This document shows, in pieces, positions 49,991 through 59,505 of a stretch of DNA of 64,000 bases. Position 1 is the stretch's first letter. Every line of letters begins with the position of its first letter. Location: positions 1-64,000 of the forward strand of contig CAYRIO010000004.1 in the NCBI GenBank assembly GCA_964424355.1, given 5' to 3'. A program made the position numbers and the translations under genes. Below the pieces are notes generated by a model, which had not been told where the DNA came from, searched no databases, and saw only the letters and a program-made list of their open reading frames with translations. Source of the DNA: CAZEHS01 sp964424355. GTDB taxonomy: Bacteria > Bacillota > Clostridia > Peptostreptococcales > Acidaminobacteraceae.

Positions 49991-50932
49991 TTATTTGTAA
50001 TCAGCTTCTATGCCTAAATCTTTCAGGGTACCGCCGTAGATATTGTCCAGGGCTTGATACATGGTGTTCTCATCGAAGATGTATTTGCCATCTCGCAGCA
50101 CTTCGAGCCAGTTGCGAACCGCCTTGGTGCTGACCAGATCAGGGTTTTCACGGCTGAATTTTTCATAAGCTTCGCGGATTTCCGGCCGGATTGCCTTCGT
50201 TTCAAAATCATAAATGGGGGTATTGTTGGCACCGCCCACAAAGCTCCACAGGTAACCGGCATAGGTTTCCTTTACACGGTCAATCCGGGGAGAAGCGCCG
50301 TACTTGACGATGTAGTTTTCAGCCAGGATCAACCGTTTGGATAAATCATTCAAATCGATGACAATGGCGGCGTCTTTTAAGGAAACCTTGTCACTTTCGA
50401 TTGCCATCAGTTCAATGTAGTCCTTCATTTCCTGGCTCAGGTATTCCGTGTACTGCTTATTGCTGGCATAGTCTACGATGGGATACCAGGAACCTTCAAA
50501 ATTTTCGAACCGGTAGCCGCTTTTTCTGAGTTTGCCTAACAGCGCGGCAAGGTCTTTGTTCTCCATGCCAACGTATGTATCTGGATTGTTAAGGTCCTGA
50601 ACGGTTTCCATCAGGATTTTTTGGTTTTCTTCTGTCAGCAGCAGATCCGTATATTCAGACAGATGGCTTTCCTGAAGCTGTTCAAGGCCTGAAACCATTA
50701 TTTCCGCACCATCCTGACCGGCCTTTTGAATATTGGCCTGAATCAGGGCAACCATTTTCTCTGGCTCCTCGTTCTGCTTCACGAGATCCTTCGCTTCTTG
50801 GATGGTCTGTTCCTTTTGAATGGCATCGGTATTGTCCACCGGGGCAGGTGCCGCCGCTTTCTTGGGGGTGCAGGCAATGGCACTGGCTGACACGACACCG
50901 ATGAGTAGGACTAGCAGGGCTTTTTTTAGCAT
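49991..50932 (-). CDS. Lipoprotein of unknown function
   Basis: 313 residues. Signal MLKKALLVLLIGVVSASAIAC with Cys21 as the lipid site, then an Ala/Pro linker. The mature part is helical and acidic, with YAGYLWSFVGGANNTPIYDF as its only striking segment. No known domain recognised. It would sit on the outer face of the membrane. Single gene with its own terminator; RBS AAAGGAG. Confidence 0.85.
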   Translation of the reverse strand: MLKKALLVLLIGVVSASAIACTPKKAAAPAPVDNTDAIQKEQTIQEAKDLVKQNEEPEKMVALIQANIQKAGQDGAEIMVSGLEQLQESHLSEYTDLLLTEENQKILMETVQDLNNPDTYVGMENKDLAALLGKLRKSGYRFENFEGSWYPIVDYASNKQYTEYLSQEMKDYIELMAIESDKVSLKDAAIVIDLNDLSKRLILAENYIVKYGASPRIDRVKETYAGYLWSFVGGANNTPIYDFETKAIRPEIREAYEKFSRENPDLVSTKAVRNWLEVLRDGKYIFDENTMYQALDNIYGGTLKDLGIEADYK

Positions 50933-51003
50933 GGTTTTGCTCCTTTCAAGAACGCTTATCCTTAGTATAACCTATGCCAGAAGTGCCCGTGTTTACAATA
51001 CAA

Positions 51004-52383
51004 TTACATTTGAATTTCTTTTTCCTGTGACAACGCTCTGACCTCCGGTATCCGGCTGATCATCCAGGCGAACATCCCCATCAGGACGATTCCCTTCAGG
51101 ATACTGCTGATACTGATGCTCCACCATACCCCCTCCAGCCCCAATAGCGCCGGTGAAGACAGGAATATAGCTGCCGGAACACGGGCACCTGTAAGCAGAA
51201 TGCTGCTGATGGCCGGCGGAACGGTTTTTCCTAAGCCGTTAAAGGCACCGCTGGTGGTGATTTCAATACACATGAACAGCTGTGAATAGCCCAGGATTTT
51301 TAAATAAACCGCGCCAGCTGCAACCGCTTGAGATTCCGGCAGGAACAGGGAAAAGATTGGGGCGCCGCAAAAAATCAGCAGAAGACTTGCGACAATACCC
51401 ACCAGTGAGATGGTTCCGATGGAGGCCAGATACCCTTTAATGATCCGTTTCCAGTTCCGTGCCCCATAGTTCTGGCCAACAAAGGTACTGAGGGCCGTAG
51501 AAAACCCGCTGGCCGTCATCCACGAAATGGCTTCAATCTGAGCACCGACCTTTTGGACTGCGATGGGCATGGGCCCCCACTGGGAGATGACCCGGGCGAT
51601 AAACATCGCAAACAGCGTGAACATCCCGCTCTGTACGGCTACCGGGAGACCGTAGGCCGTTATTTTCTTAAGGATTTTCAGGTTGAGACTATGACCAATA
51701 CTTATTTTCCCAAGGGGTTCATGCAGCACAAACACACGATATGCAAACACCGCCGCGACAATCAGCTGAGCCAACACCGTGCCCACTGCCGCACCCTCAA
51801 CCCCCCAGGCAGGAAAAGGACCCGGACCGTAAATCAGCAGCGGATCCAGGATCATATTCAGTACGAGGCCCAGGGTGTTGATGTGGAAAGGTGTCCGGCT
51901 ATTGCCATAGCCATTGTATACCGCTGTGAACACCGGGGTGATGAAAGCGAAGGGCATGCCGATGGCAATGATGGCCAGATAATTCACCCCATTCTTTATG
52001 ACCTCCGGATCGGATAGCTGAAAGAAGGCCATGAGGGGCGTTCTGAACGTCAGGAGAAATAGCGCATAGCCCACAGACAGGATCAGATTCAGCTGAATGG
52101 CATTTTGAGCGTAGCTGAGGGCACCAGGGTGATCCTGCCTGCCGATGGACTGAGCCACACCGATTTCGGCACCGGTTTTGCTGACCAGGATGAACGCCAT
52201 CCCCAGCCACATGAAAAAGCCCGCTGTTCCTGCGGCGGCTACAGCGCCACTGCCGAGGTGGCCCAACCAGATCATGTTGACCATATTATAGGACATTTGA
52301 AGAAAAGCCGTTCCCATGATGGGAAAGGCCAATTTGACCAAGGCTTTGAGAATGGGACCGTGAAGCAATGAATTGGTGTGCAT
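51004..52383 (-). CDS. MATE-family efflux transporter
   Basis: 459 residues and 12 membrane helices in two MatE halves. ALVKLAFPIMGTAFLQMSYNMVNMIWLGHLG at the start and ITAYGLPVAVQSGMFTLFAM at the start of the second half are typical of NorM/DinF-like pumps, which export cationic drugs with Na+ or H+. It lies 9 bp after pepT on the same strand. RBS AGAGGAG. Confidence 0.92.
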   Translation of the reverse strand: MHTNSLLHGPILKALVKLAFPIMGTAFLQMSYNMVNMIWLGHLGSGAVAAAGTAGFFMWLGMAFILVSKTGAEIGVAQSIGRQDHPGALSYAQNAIQLNLILSVGYALFLLTFRTPLMAFFQLSDPEVIKNGVNYLAIIAIGMPFAFITPVFTAVYNGYGNSRTPFHINTLGLVLNMILDPLLIYGPGPFPAWGVEGAAVGTVLAQLIVAAVFAYRVFVLHEPLGKISIGHSLNLKILKKITAYGLPVAVQSGMFTLFAMFIARVISQWGPMPIAVQKVGAQIEAISWMTASGFSTALSTFVGQNYGARNWKRIIKGYLASIGTISLVGIVASLLLIFCGAPIFSLFLPESQAVAAGAVYLKILGYSQLFMCIEITTSGAFNGLGKTVPPAISSILLTGARVPAAIFLSSPALLGLEGVWWSISISSILKGIVLMGMFAWMISRIPEVRALSQEKEIQM

Positions 52384-52392
52384 GGGGCTCCT

Positions 52393-53613
52393 CTATTTCT
52401 TTGCGTACTGCTCCAGGATTCCGATGATGGTATCAACGGCTTTCACCATGGAAGGGATGGGAATATACTCATATTTCCCGTGATAGTTGTGACCGCCTGT
52501 GAAGATGTTGGGTGTCGGCAATCCCATGAAAGAAAGCCGGGCACCGTCCGTTCCGCCGCGAATGGGTTTGATGATCGGCGTGATGTTCAATGAAACCATC
52601 ACATCCCTGGCCGTTTCGATGATGTGGTGAACCGGCAGTACCTTGTCCCGCATATTGTAGTAAGAATCCTTCATTTCCAATCGCAGGGTGTCGGCACCGT
52701 GTTTTTCGTTGAGGTAGCTGACCAACCGCTGGACAGTTGCTTTGCGCTCAGTGAACAGTGCCATGTCGTGGTCCCGGATGATCATTTTCAGGGTGGCACG
52801 TTCCACCGCGCCGCTGAATTCCGTCACATGGAAGAATCCCTCATAACCGACTGTGTGAGCAGGGGTTTCAGCGGGCGGGAGCATGGCGATGATCTCATGG
52901 CCGATCAGGATGGCGCTCTTCATTTTATTCTTCGCGGTCCCCGGATGGATGTTGATTCCCTGGATATGGATCACCGCCGAAGCGGCATTGAAATTCTCGT
53001 ATTCCAGTTCGCCGATTTGCCCGCCATCCAGGGTGTAGGCAAAATCGGCTCCGAAGGCGGCAACATCGAAATGATCCGCGCCTTCTCCAATCTCCTCGTC
53101 CGGTGTGAAGCAGATCCGGGCTGTGCACCGGGGAATTTCCGGGTGGGCCAGTAGATATTCCACTGCGGTGATGATTTCTGCGATGCCCGCTTTGTCATCT
53201 GCTCCGAGAAGGGTTGTCCCATCCGTGACAATCAGGTCCTGACCACGATATGCCAGGAGCTCCGGGAATGCCTCCGGTGTCATGCGGATTCCTGGGCTGA
53301 GCTCGATCGCTGTGCCATCGTATTTTTCCACAATCCTGGGCTTGGCGTTGGCGCCGCTGAAATCCGGACTGGTGTCCATATGGGCGATCAGGCCGATAAC
53401 CGGTCCGCGAGAAACGGTTCCCGGCAAGGTTGCGGTCACATAGCCGTTTTTATCGACGGCTGCATCCTTCAGTCCCAAGACTTGCAGCTCTTTTACCAAT
53501 ATTTCCGCGAGAATCAGCTGCCCCGATGAACTGGGGGTTTTCCTGCTTTTTTCATCCGACCGGGTATCCACCGCTACGTATTTTAGGAATCTTTCTGCTA
53601 CACGTTCCATCAT
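52393..53613 (-). CDS. pepT: Peptidase T (tripeptide aminopeptidase)
   Basis: 406 residues, M20B zinc peptidase removing the N-terminal residue of tripeptides in the cytoplasm. Zinc ligands lie in IGLIAHMDTSPDF (~78), LLGADDKAGIAEI (~140), CFTPDEEIGEGADHF (~175) and the C-terminal FTGGHNYHGKYEYIPI. The length is as usual. AGGAGG precedes tandem ATGs at 53613 and 53610. Confidence 0.95.
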   Translation of the reverse strand: MMERVAERFLKYVAVDTRSDEKSRKTPSSSGQLILAEILVKELQVLGLKDAAVDKNGYVTATLPGTVSRGPVIGLIAHMDTSPDFSGANAKPRIVEKYDGTAIELSPGIRMTPEAFPELLAYRGQDLIVTDGTTLLGADDKAGIAEIITAVEYLLAHPEIPRCTARICFTPDEEIGEGADHFDVAAFGADFAYTLDGGQIGELEYENFNAASAVIHIQGINIHPGTAKNKMKSAILIGHEIIAMLPPAETPAHTVGYEGFFHVTEFSGAVERATLKMIIRDHDMALFTERKATVQRLVSYLNEKHGADTLRLEMKDSYYNMRDKVLPVHHIIETARDVMVSLNITPIIKPIRGGTDGARLSFMGLPTPNIFTGGHNYHGKYEYIPIPSMVKAVDTIIGILEQYAKK

Positions 53614-53630
53614 AGGTCCTCCTGAGGGTA

Positions 53631-54464
53631 TTATTTACAGGTGTAGGCGCTTATGTATTCTTGAACCGTTTCATTAAATTGATCCATCAGAGTTCTGATC
53701 AGGGGCTGTTCAAAGGAACGCCGCTCCCATGAATCGATCCGGGCAACCGGCATCAGGTGGATGGATGTCCCCGTAATAAAGGCACCATCAAAGGATTCCA
53801 GCTCTGCAGCGGCGATTTCCCGTTTTACCAGGGGAATGCCATTCACTTCAACCAAGGTCAGCAGCTTCTGCCGGGTGATGCCTCCCAGCACCGCAGCGTC
53901 CGGCGCTGTAATCAAGGTACCGCCCTGAGAAAAAAAGAGGTTTGAGCGGCTGCCCTCAGAAATGAACCCATTTCCATCCACCAGGATCATCTCATACAGC
54001 TGCCGTACTTCACATGCCTGTGCAACGACGGCTTTCAAATCCGCCTGCCAGACCTTCGCATTGGGATTTTGGCGCGCCATGCTGAGCAGCCCGGTAGCGA
54101 CACCCGCTCCATAAACTGCCGATTCCGGGTAGTGACTGGCAACAAAGAAACCCGTCCACAACGTTTTGCCCGCTTCCTGCCACACATTGAGCCGTATATT
54201 CTGATCCCTCACCGAGCAGATTCCTGTCAGGACATGGATGGCTTCCTTGACCGTGTGCAGGTCCAGGGAGGTTGAAAATCCGGCAAGCATCAGGGACTGG
54301 TTCATCCGTTCCAGATGGTCCTCCACAAACAGGGGGACCCCTGTCATGACACGGATGACCTCGTAGACCACCGGTATGCCGGATGGAATTGGCGTCAGGC
54401 TTTGTTCTTTGCTGATCATTCCATTGAGAATCACTGCGTCATAGCTGCTTTTTATCTGATTCAT
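53631..54464 (-). CDS. Class IV aminotransferase (D-alanine/branched-chain type)
   Basis: 277 residues of the fold-type IV PLP family. YEVIRVMTGVPLFVEDHLERM is the conserved N-terminal stretch, DLKAVVAQACEVRQ carries the PLP lysine, and the glutamate/loop is in GFISEGSRSNLFF with AVLGGITRQKLL after it. Transfers amino groups of a branched-chain or D-amino acid, or acts as aminodeoxychorismate lyase. GGAGG before the ATG at 54464 decides the start; it is 17 bp from pepT. Confidence 0.9.
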   Translation of the reverse strand: MNQIKSSYDAVILNGMISKEQSLTPIPSGIPVVYEVIRVMTGVPLFVEDHLERMNQSLMLAGFSTSLDLHTVKEAIHVLTGICSVRDQNIRLNVWQEAGKTLWTGFFVASHYPESAVYGAGVATGLLSMARQNPNAKVWQADLKAVVAQACEVRQLYEMILVDGNGFISEGSRSNLFFSQGGTLITAPDAAVLGGITRQKLLTLVEVNGIPLVKREIAAAELESFDGAFITGTSIHLMPVARIDSWERRSFEQPLIRTLMDQFNETVQEYISAYTCK

Positions 54465-54532
54465 CAGAGTGTCCTCCACTTAATTATAGCGTTTTGGCAA
54501 ACGGCGCGCATATTATGAAGAAAACTTAGTAA

Positions 54533-55021
54533 TCACGGTCTGTACACCATGAAATAGAACGTGCCTTCTCCTGTCAGGGTCTTACGGACATACCGTTTCA
54601 CGCGCTTGAATCCGCATTTTTCGTAGCACCGGATTCCGCGCAGGTTGAATGTGCGAACCTCCAGCGCCGGAATCAGATGAGGATAGCGCGCCTGTGCGGC
54701 GGCAACGAGGGATGTCATCACAGCCTTTCCGAGGCCCAGGCCGCAGAAATCCGGCCTTAGGCCGATTCCAATCAGCACATAATCCGGCGTGCTGGTGATT
54801 CGGCCAAAGGCCACGAGTCCGTTCATGTATTTGAAGCTGATATACTCTGCGGACCGCTTCTCCGGTATGGCCAGATCCCATCCGCTGTTTACAACGGTTT
54901 CCCAATCCGCATAGTCGTACACATCATAGGGGGGCGGGTACTTCCAGGCGCATATGTTCCGGGCATCCGTCTCCGTCATGGCTTCCGTTACTAAAGATTC
55001 TCCCATCTCAGGATCCTTCAT
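54533..55021 (-). CDS. GNAT-family N-acetyltransferase
   Basis: 162 residues. The acetyl-CoA site is IGIGLRPDFCGLGLGKAVMT (GLGLGK), with VRTFNLRGIRCYEKCGFKRV next, as in RimI-like enzymes. The ATG at 55021 overlaps the TGA of the S41 gene (TGATG), so translation is coupled. A second start (ATG at 55003) has AAGG upstream. Substrate unknown. Confidence 0.87.
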   Translation of the reverse strand: MKDPEMGESLVTEAMTETDARNICAWKYPPPYDVYDYADWETVVNSGWDLAIPEKRSAEYISFKYMNGLVAFGRITSTPDYVLIGIGLRPDFCGLGLGKAVMTSLVAAAQARYPHLIPALEVRTFNLRGIRCYEKCGFKRVKRYVRKTLTGEGTFYFMVYRP

Positions 55022-56019
55022 CAATGAATCATTCCTTCCTGCTGCATGAGGGCTCTTGCCTCTTTGAAGCCATCCTCGAAGCCCTTAAGGTTCTTATGCC
55101 GCCAGGGGGCCAGATAGCCATTGAGATCCTCGGTCGTTTTGCCATCCACTGACCACTTGGCGGTGACCAGGAACAAGGAAAAATGAAGGCGGTCGTCCTG
55201 ATTCACACTTTGGGTCACTTTCTTCCCGTAGGTTTGGTCCCCGATCAGCACCACTTTGTCCTTCAGATGTTCCTTCAACGTAAGCGCCAGGATTTCGGAG
55301 CAGGAGGCGCTCTCCGGATTCAGGAGGATGATGATCCTGTCGAATGCAAGCATCTGGGGATCGGATACGTATTGGTATCGGCTGAGGTCATTGTAGCGTT
55401 CCTCAAAAATCACGGTTTCCGGAAGCAGCGCGTCTGAAACCTGGACACATTGATCGATCATCCCACCGGGATTGTCCGTCAGATCAAAGACCACCATGCC
55501 GCTGCCCGATTGATGGATCTTTTGGAGTGCCTCCACAACCTGGTCACCAGTCCCGTATGCGAACTGTTTGAACCGGATGACCGGAATACCGTCTTTCGTA
55601 AAGGTCGAGAAATCATCTTCATAATCTGAAGCGTTCATATCACTGTACTCTGAGCGAAACTCCGGTATGGAGTCATAACAGAAATATGTGAATTTATCAT
55701 TTGCCAATTGGGAGAGGCCATTCACATAGGCTTCAAAATCCCCATAGGTCTTTATCGGCCGATCCGTAAGTTCCGCCTTCAGATCCCTGTACTGATCCGT
55801 TTTGAAAATATCATGGAAATAATAATTATATTCAATATCGGCGACCATGCCCCGAACCAGGGGATCGGACATGATTCCCAGCCCGGAACCCACTTGTTCC
55901 AGCAAGCCGCGACCATCTATCCAGAACAGCCCCCCCATGATTGGAAGCAGGCATATCAGAAGCAGCCACCGCTTGACAGAATTTGGTTTTTCTGGCTTTA
56001 AATCCTCATCAGTATACAT
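55021..56019 (-). CDS. S41-family (C-terminal processing type) peptidase
   Basis: 332 residues. One membrane helix at ~22-40 (WLLLICLLPIMGGLFWIDG). The tail-specific protease core starts near 165: MVVFDLTDNPGGMIDQCVQV, then the nucleophile region ILLNPESASCSEILALTLKEH and the lysine in GDQTYGKKVTQS, so a Ser/Lys dyad is likely. There is no PDZ domain, so it is a short form. Active site outside the membrane. AGAGGGG precedes the ATG at 56019. Confidence 0.85.
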   Translation of the reverse strand: MYTDEDLKPEKPNSVKRWLLLICLLPIMGGLFWIDGRGLLEQVGSGLGIMSDPLVRGMVADIEYNYYFHDIFKTDQYRDLKAELTDRPIKTYGDFEAYVNGLSQLANDKFTYFCYDSIPEFRSEYSDMNASDYEDDFSTFTKDGIPVIRFKQFAYGTGDQVVEALQKIHQSGSGMVVFDLTDNPGGMIDQCVQVSDALLPETVIFEERYNDLSRYQYVSDPQMLAFDRIIILLNPESASCSEILALTLKEHLKDKVVLIGDQTYGKKVTQSVNQDDRLHFSLFLVTAKWSVDGKTTEDLNGYLAPWRHKNLKGFEDGFKEARALMQQEGMIH

Positions 56020-56156
56020 TGGATGCACCCCTCTACACGTTATGATACCATGAAAGCATGAGGATATCCTTAAAATGAATCCCAGAGATTATTGGGATGG
56101 TTCCTCTATTTTTTTAATAGCAGCGGTTGAATCCTTGCTGATTATCAAACGGGGTA

Positions 56157-56185
56157 TTGACCGACGCATTCTCCCCTGCTATACT
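56157..56185 (+). promoter_or_regulatory. Sigma-A promoter of the trp operon
   Basis: TTGACC (56157-56162) and TATACT (56180-56185) with a 17-bp spacer, directly before T-box stem I. Confidence 0.85.
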
Positions 56186-56402
56186 TCTCGATAACAACCT
56201 AATATTCAGAAAACTTCGATCAGGAAAAGTAGTCTGACAGCAGTCTTTAAGAGAGCCGGGAATGGTGGGAACCGGTAGACGCGCTTCATATGAATGGTCC
56301 TGTGAGTTCAAACCGAAAGCTTTTGCAAGTAGGGGCGACGGGTCTCTCCCGTTATAGAGTGCATGAATTAGTGGATTCATAGACTTGCGTGAGGCTATAA
56401 TC

Positions 56403-56429
56403 CTGTTCCCTGTCGGAACGGGTTTTTTA
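56403..56429 (+). terminator. First trp leader terminator-like hairpin
   Basis: CCTGTTCC and GGAACGGG pair (one G-U) with a 4-5 nt loop and are followed by TTTTTT. It lies before the T-box core, which is unusual; it could be stem III or an added terminator. Confidence 0.7.
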
Positions 56430-56455
56430 ATACTCACAATTAAGGTGGCTCATAC

Positions 56456-56490
56456 CCTCTTCCTTATACAGGAAGGGGGTTATTTTTTTG
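56456..56490 (+). terminator. Second trp leader terminator
   Basis: CCCTCTTCCT pairs with AGGAAGGGGG, followed by TTATTTTTTT. It overlaps the end of the T-box core, so antitermination by uncharged tRNA-Trp is expected. The trpE ribosome site comes right after it. Confidence 0.85.
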
Positions 56491-56500
56491 GAGGTGTCCC

Positions 56501-57898
56501 ATGAAAACAGTCAACATCGTTCCCGTTACCCGACGGATCAGCACCGATCTGCTGACCCCCGTATCCCTCTTCCTGAACCTCCAGGGGTTCAGCACCCCCT
56601 TCTTCCTGCTGGAAAGCATCGGTGATGAGCAGGACCTGGGCCGATACTCGTACACCGGGCTGGATCCTATCAATCTGGAATCCCTGATTGGCTCCTTTAC
56701 ACTGGATGAAGCGGACAGCGCTCTTAAAAAGCTCACCTGTCACCCAGACGTCAGCTTCCCCAATCTCCTCTCCGGCATCGTGGGCCATGTGGCTTACCAC
56801 GGTATTGAAACCGTATTCCCCATCCATTTGAAGCACGCTCCCCAAATGCCTGCCCATCAGTTTTTCCTGGCCCAAGGTATGGCGGTTCTGGATCACCTGA
56901 ACAAGGACCTGATCCTGGTCCGCAACCTGATTGATCCCTCGGAGGCGGACACCGTGAATGCTGTGAAGTGGCTGGACGACTTGGTTGATGCGTTGATGCG
57001 GCCGATGCCGGACACCGCTTGGGAGATTCCCCAGGATTCATCCCCCCTTACCTTCCGCTCCAGCTTCAGCAAACCGGATTTCCTCAGGGCCGTGAAAAAG
57101 GCCAAGGATTACATCCATGCCGGTGATATCTTCCAGGTGGTTCTCTCCCAGCAATTCACCGCCAAGGGCAAGCTGGACGGCTTCAATCTTTACCGCCACC
57201 TGCGCCGCTCCAATCCGGCCCCCTATATGTCCTACATCCGTTTCCCAGAGTTTGAAGCCCTTTGCTCCTCCCCTGAAATGCTGGTCCGGATGGATGCGAA
57301 CCGTATCGAAACCGTTCCCATTGCGGGGACACGGCCGGTAATGCACGATGGCCGTGACGACGACCGGGCGGCGGATCTTCTCCAGGATCCAAAGGAATTG
57401 GCAGAGCACCTGATGCTGGTGGATCTTGGACGGAACGATATGGGCAAGGTCAGCCTGCCGGGAACCGTTGAGGTGACGGATTATTGCAAGGTTCAGCGAT
57501 TTTCCCGGGTGATGCATCTGGTCTCCAAGGTGCAGGGCGTGCCAAAACCGGACACCGGGCTGGTGGCAGGCATGCTGAGCGCCTTTCCCGCCGGAACGGT
57601 CTCCGGTGCCCCCAAGCTTCGGGCCATGGAGATCATCGATGAGCTGGAGCCGGTTCCCCGGGGGCTGTACGCAGGGGCCATCGTGATCCTTGATCCCCAG
57701 GGCCAGTTGAACAGCTGCATCGCCATCCGGACCATCACCCTGGATCAGGATACGATCAGCCTTCAGGCCGGAGCGGGCATCGTTTACGACTCTGATCCTG
57801 AAATGGAATATCAAGAAACGCTGAACAAGGCCCGGGCACTTTTCAATGCCATCGAGGCCAGCACCACAGGAGGTATCACCTATGATTTTAATGATTGA
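56501..57898 (+). CDS. trpE: Anthranilate synthase component I
   Basis: 465 residues. Makes anthranilate from chorismate with ammonia from TrpG. Core motifs: AKDYIHAGDIFQVVLSQQF, FEALCSSPEMLVRM, LMLVDLGRNDMGKV, AFPAGTVSGAPKLRAMEIID and LQAGAGIVYDSDPE. The Trp-feedback site (LLES near residue 35) is in the N-terminal domain. RBS TTGGAGG. First gene of a full tightly packed operon. Confidence 0.97.
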   Translation: MKTVNIVPVTRRISTDLLTPVSLFLNLQGFSTPFFLLESIGDEQDLGRYSYTGLDPINLESLIGSFTLDEADSALKKLTCHPDVSFPNLLSGIVGHVAYHGIETVFPIHLKHAPQMPAHQFFLAQGMAVLDHLNKDLILVRNLIDPSEADTVNAVKWLDDLVDALMRPMPDTAWEIPQDSSPLTFRSSFSKPDFLRAVKKAKDYIHAGDIFQVVLSQQFTAKGKLDGFNLYRHLRRSNPAPYMSYIRFPEFEALCSSPEMLVRMDANRIETVPIAGTRPVMHDGRDDDRAADLLQDPKELAEHLMLVDLGRNDMGKVSLPGTVEVTDYCKVQRFSRVMHLVSKVQGVPKPDTGLVAGMLSAFPAGTVSGAPKLRAMEIIDELEPVPRGLYAGAIVILDPQGQLNSCIAIRTITLDQDTISLQAGAGIVYDSDPEMEYQETLNKARALFNAIEASTTGGITYDFND

Positions 57899-58469
57899 TA
57901 ACTACGATTCCTTCACATACAACCTGGTACAACTCTTTCAACGGCTGGACCAGGAGGTTGTGGTCCGACTGAATGACAAGATCACCCCGGAAGAGATTCT
58001 GGCAATGGAGCCAACTGCCATCATCCTTTCGCCCGGGCCCTGTACCCCAACGGAATCCGGTATCTGTCCGGAGGTCGTCCGACAACTGCACAGTAAAATC
58101 CCCATTCTGGGCGTATGCCTGGGGCATCAGGTGATTGGCGAGGTGTTTGGCGCCGTTGTTGGCAGCGCCGGCCGAATCATGCATGGCAAGACAGACCGGG
58201 TCCAGCATAGTGAGGAAGCCCTGTTCCAGACCATCCCACCGGAATTCACCGCCGCCAGGTATCACTCCTTGGCAGTAAGCGCCCTGGAACAGGCCACCGA
58301 ATTGGTTCCCCTGGCCTTTTCCGCCACCGATGGTTCCCTGATGGCCATGAAACACGTGAATTATCCGGTTTACGGCCTGCAGTTCCACCCCGAATCCTTC
58401 GCCAGTGAATACGGCCTTGAGATTGCCCAAAACTTCCTGCAAATCGCCCAGCACGCCATCACATCGTAA
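57882..58469 (+). CDS. trpG: Anthranilate synthase component II (glutamine amidotransferase)
   Basis: 195 residues. Nucleophile Cys in GVCLGHQVIGEVFG (~80), and the His-Glu pair in GLQFHPESFASEYG near the C-terminus. Supplies ammonia to TrpE. The ATG at 57882 overlaps trpE by 17 bp and follows AGGAGG; a longer frame start is rejected. Confidence 0.97.
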   Translation: MILMIDNYDSFTYNLVQLFQRLDQEVVVRLNDKITPEEILAMEPTAIILSPGPCTPTESGICPEVVRQLHSKIPILGVCLGHQVIGEVFGAVVGSAGRIMHGKTDRVQHSEEALFQTIPPEFTAARYHSLAVSALEQATELVPLAFSATDGSLMAMKHVNYPVYGLQFHPESFASEYGLEIAQNFLQIAQHAITS

Positions 58470-58482
58470 AGGAGAGATTCCC

Positions 58483-59505
58483 ATGCTGCAAAAGTATCTT
58501 GCTACAATCACCCAGGGCAACAACCTCAGTGTTCAAGAAGCCCTGGACCTTTCCAAAACACTGATGTCCCCAGGGCATGCCCCCGCTTTGGTAGGCGCCC
58601 TGCTCGGCGCTTTAAGAACCAAGGGGGAATGCGCCGATGAGATTTCCGGATTCGTAACCGGACTGAAACAACATGCAGTGAAAATCCCTGCAACCCAAAA
58701 TGAAATCTATGATGTGGCCGGTACCGGCGGCGATGGGGCCCATACCCAGAACATCAGCACCCTGACTGCCCTCATTCTGGCCGGTGCCGGGCTGACAATC
58801 GCCAAGCACGGCAACCGATCGGTTTCCAGCCGGTGCGGCAGTGCTGATGTGCTCTACGAAACCGGGGTGAACATCCATGCGACCCCGGAGAACATCTCCC
58901 GGCAGCTGACGGAATGTGACCTCTGCTTCATTTATGCCCCCCTGGCCCATCCCTCCATGAAGAACGTGATGGAGGTTCGAAAAGCCTTGGGGATGCCCAG
59001 CATCTTCAACCTGGTCGGTCCTCTTTCCAATCCGATATCCCTGACGGGCCAAGTTGTCGGGGTATACAGCCCCAAGCTGATGGATAGGATGGCAGCGGTT
59101 CTCAAACAGCTGGGAATGGCGCGGGGGGCCGTAATCCACGGCCATGGGGGATTGGATGAAGCCTCCCTCAGCGGTCCCAACAGCGTTCTCTTCATTGAAG
59201 GCGACCGCCTGATCCCGGCTCAGGTCAGCGGCAGGGACCTGGGTCTGAAGGAAGCCGCCATTGCAGACCTCCGGGGCGGAGCGCCCTCCGAGAATGCCAA
59301 AGCCATGGCTGCGGTGCTGAAGGGCCAGACTGGGGCCTTCAGGGATGCCGCACTGCTGAACAGCGCCATCGCCCTCTACGGCTTCGGCAAAGCAGAAACC
59401 TTGACTCAAGCCCTTCAAATCGCTCGGGAGAGCCTCGACAGCGGAAAAGCCCTGGGAAGGCTGAATAAATTGATTGCCGTCAGCAACCTTCGGGAGGCCG
59501 TATGA
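58483..59505 (+). CDS. trpD: Anthranilate phosphoribosyltransferase
   Basis: 340 residues. PRPP site GTGGDGAHTQNISTL (~76-90), KHGNRSVSSRCGSADVLYE, and LGVDP-like region LGMPSIFNLVGPLSNP. Joins anthranilate to PRPP. AAAGGAGAG before the ATG at 58483. Its stop overlaps trpC (ATGA). Separate from trpG, unlike TrpGD fusions. Confidence 0.97.
   Translation: MLQKYLATITQGNNLSVQEALDLSKTLMSPGHAPALVGALLGALRTKGECADEISGFVTGLKQHAVKIPATQNEIYDVAGTGGDGAHTQNISTLTALILAGAGLTIAKHGNRSVSSRCGSADVLYETGVNIHATPENISRQLTECDLCFIYAPLAHPSMKNVMEVRKALGMPSIFNLVGPLSNPISLTGQVVGVYSPKLMDRMAAVLKQLGMARGAVIHGHGGLDEASLSGPNSVLFIEGDRLIPAQVSGRDLGLKEAAIADLRGGAPSENAKAMAAVLKGQTGAFRDAALLNSAIALYGFGKAETLTQALQIARESLDSGKALGRLNKLIAVSNLREAV

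Larger units (their letters stand above)
56190..56490 (+). promoter_or_regulatory. T-box leader, tryptophan specific, upstream of trpE
   Basis: Stem I: CAGG-AAAAGTAG on the 5' side and GAATGGTCCTG on the 3' side put codon UGG (56295-56297) in the specifier loop, before the CAGG/CCTG helix. The distal AGAGAGCCGGG...GGTGGGAACCGG is the usual T-box stem I head. A T-box core variant AAGGTGGCTCATACC (56443-56457) has the UGGC bulge expected to pair with a tRNA 3' end. Two terminator hairpins follow each other (56403, 56456). Confidence 0.87.
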
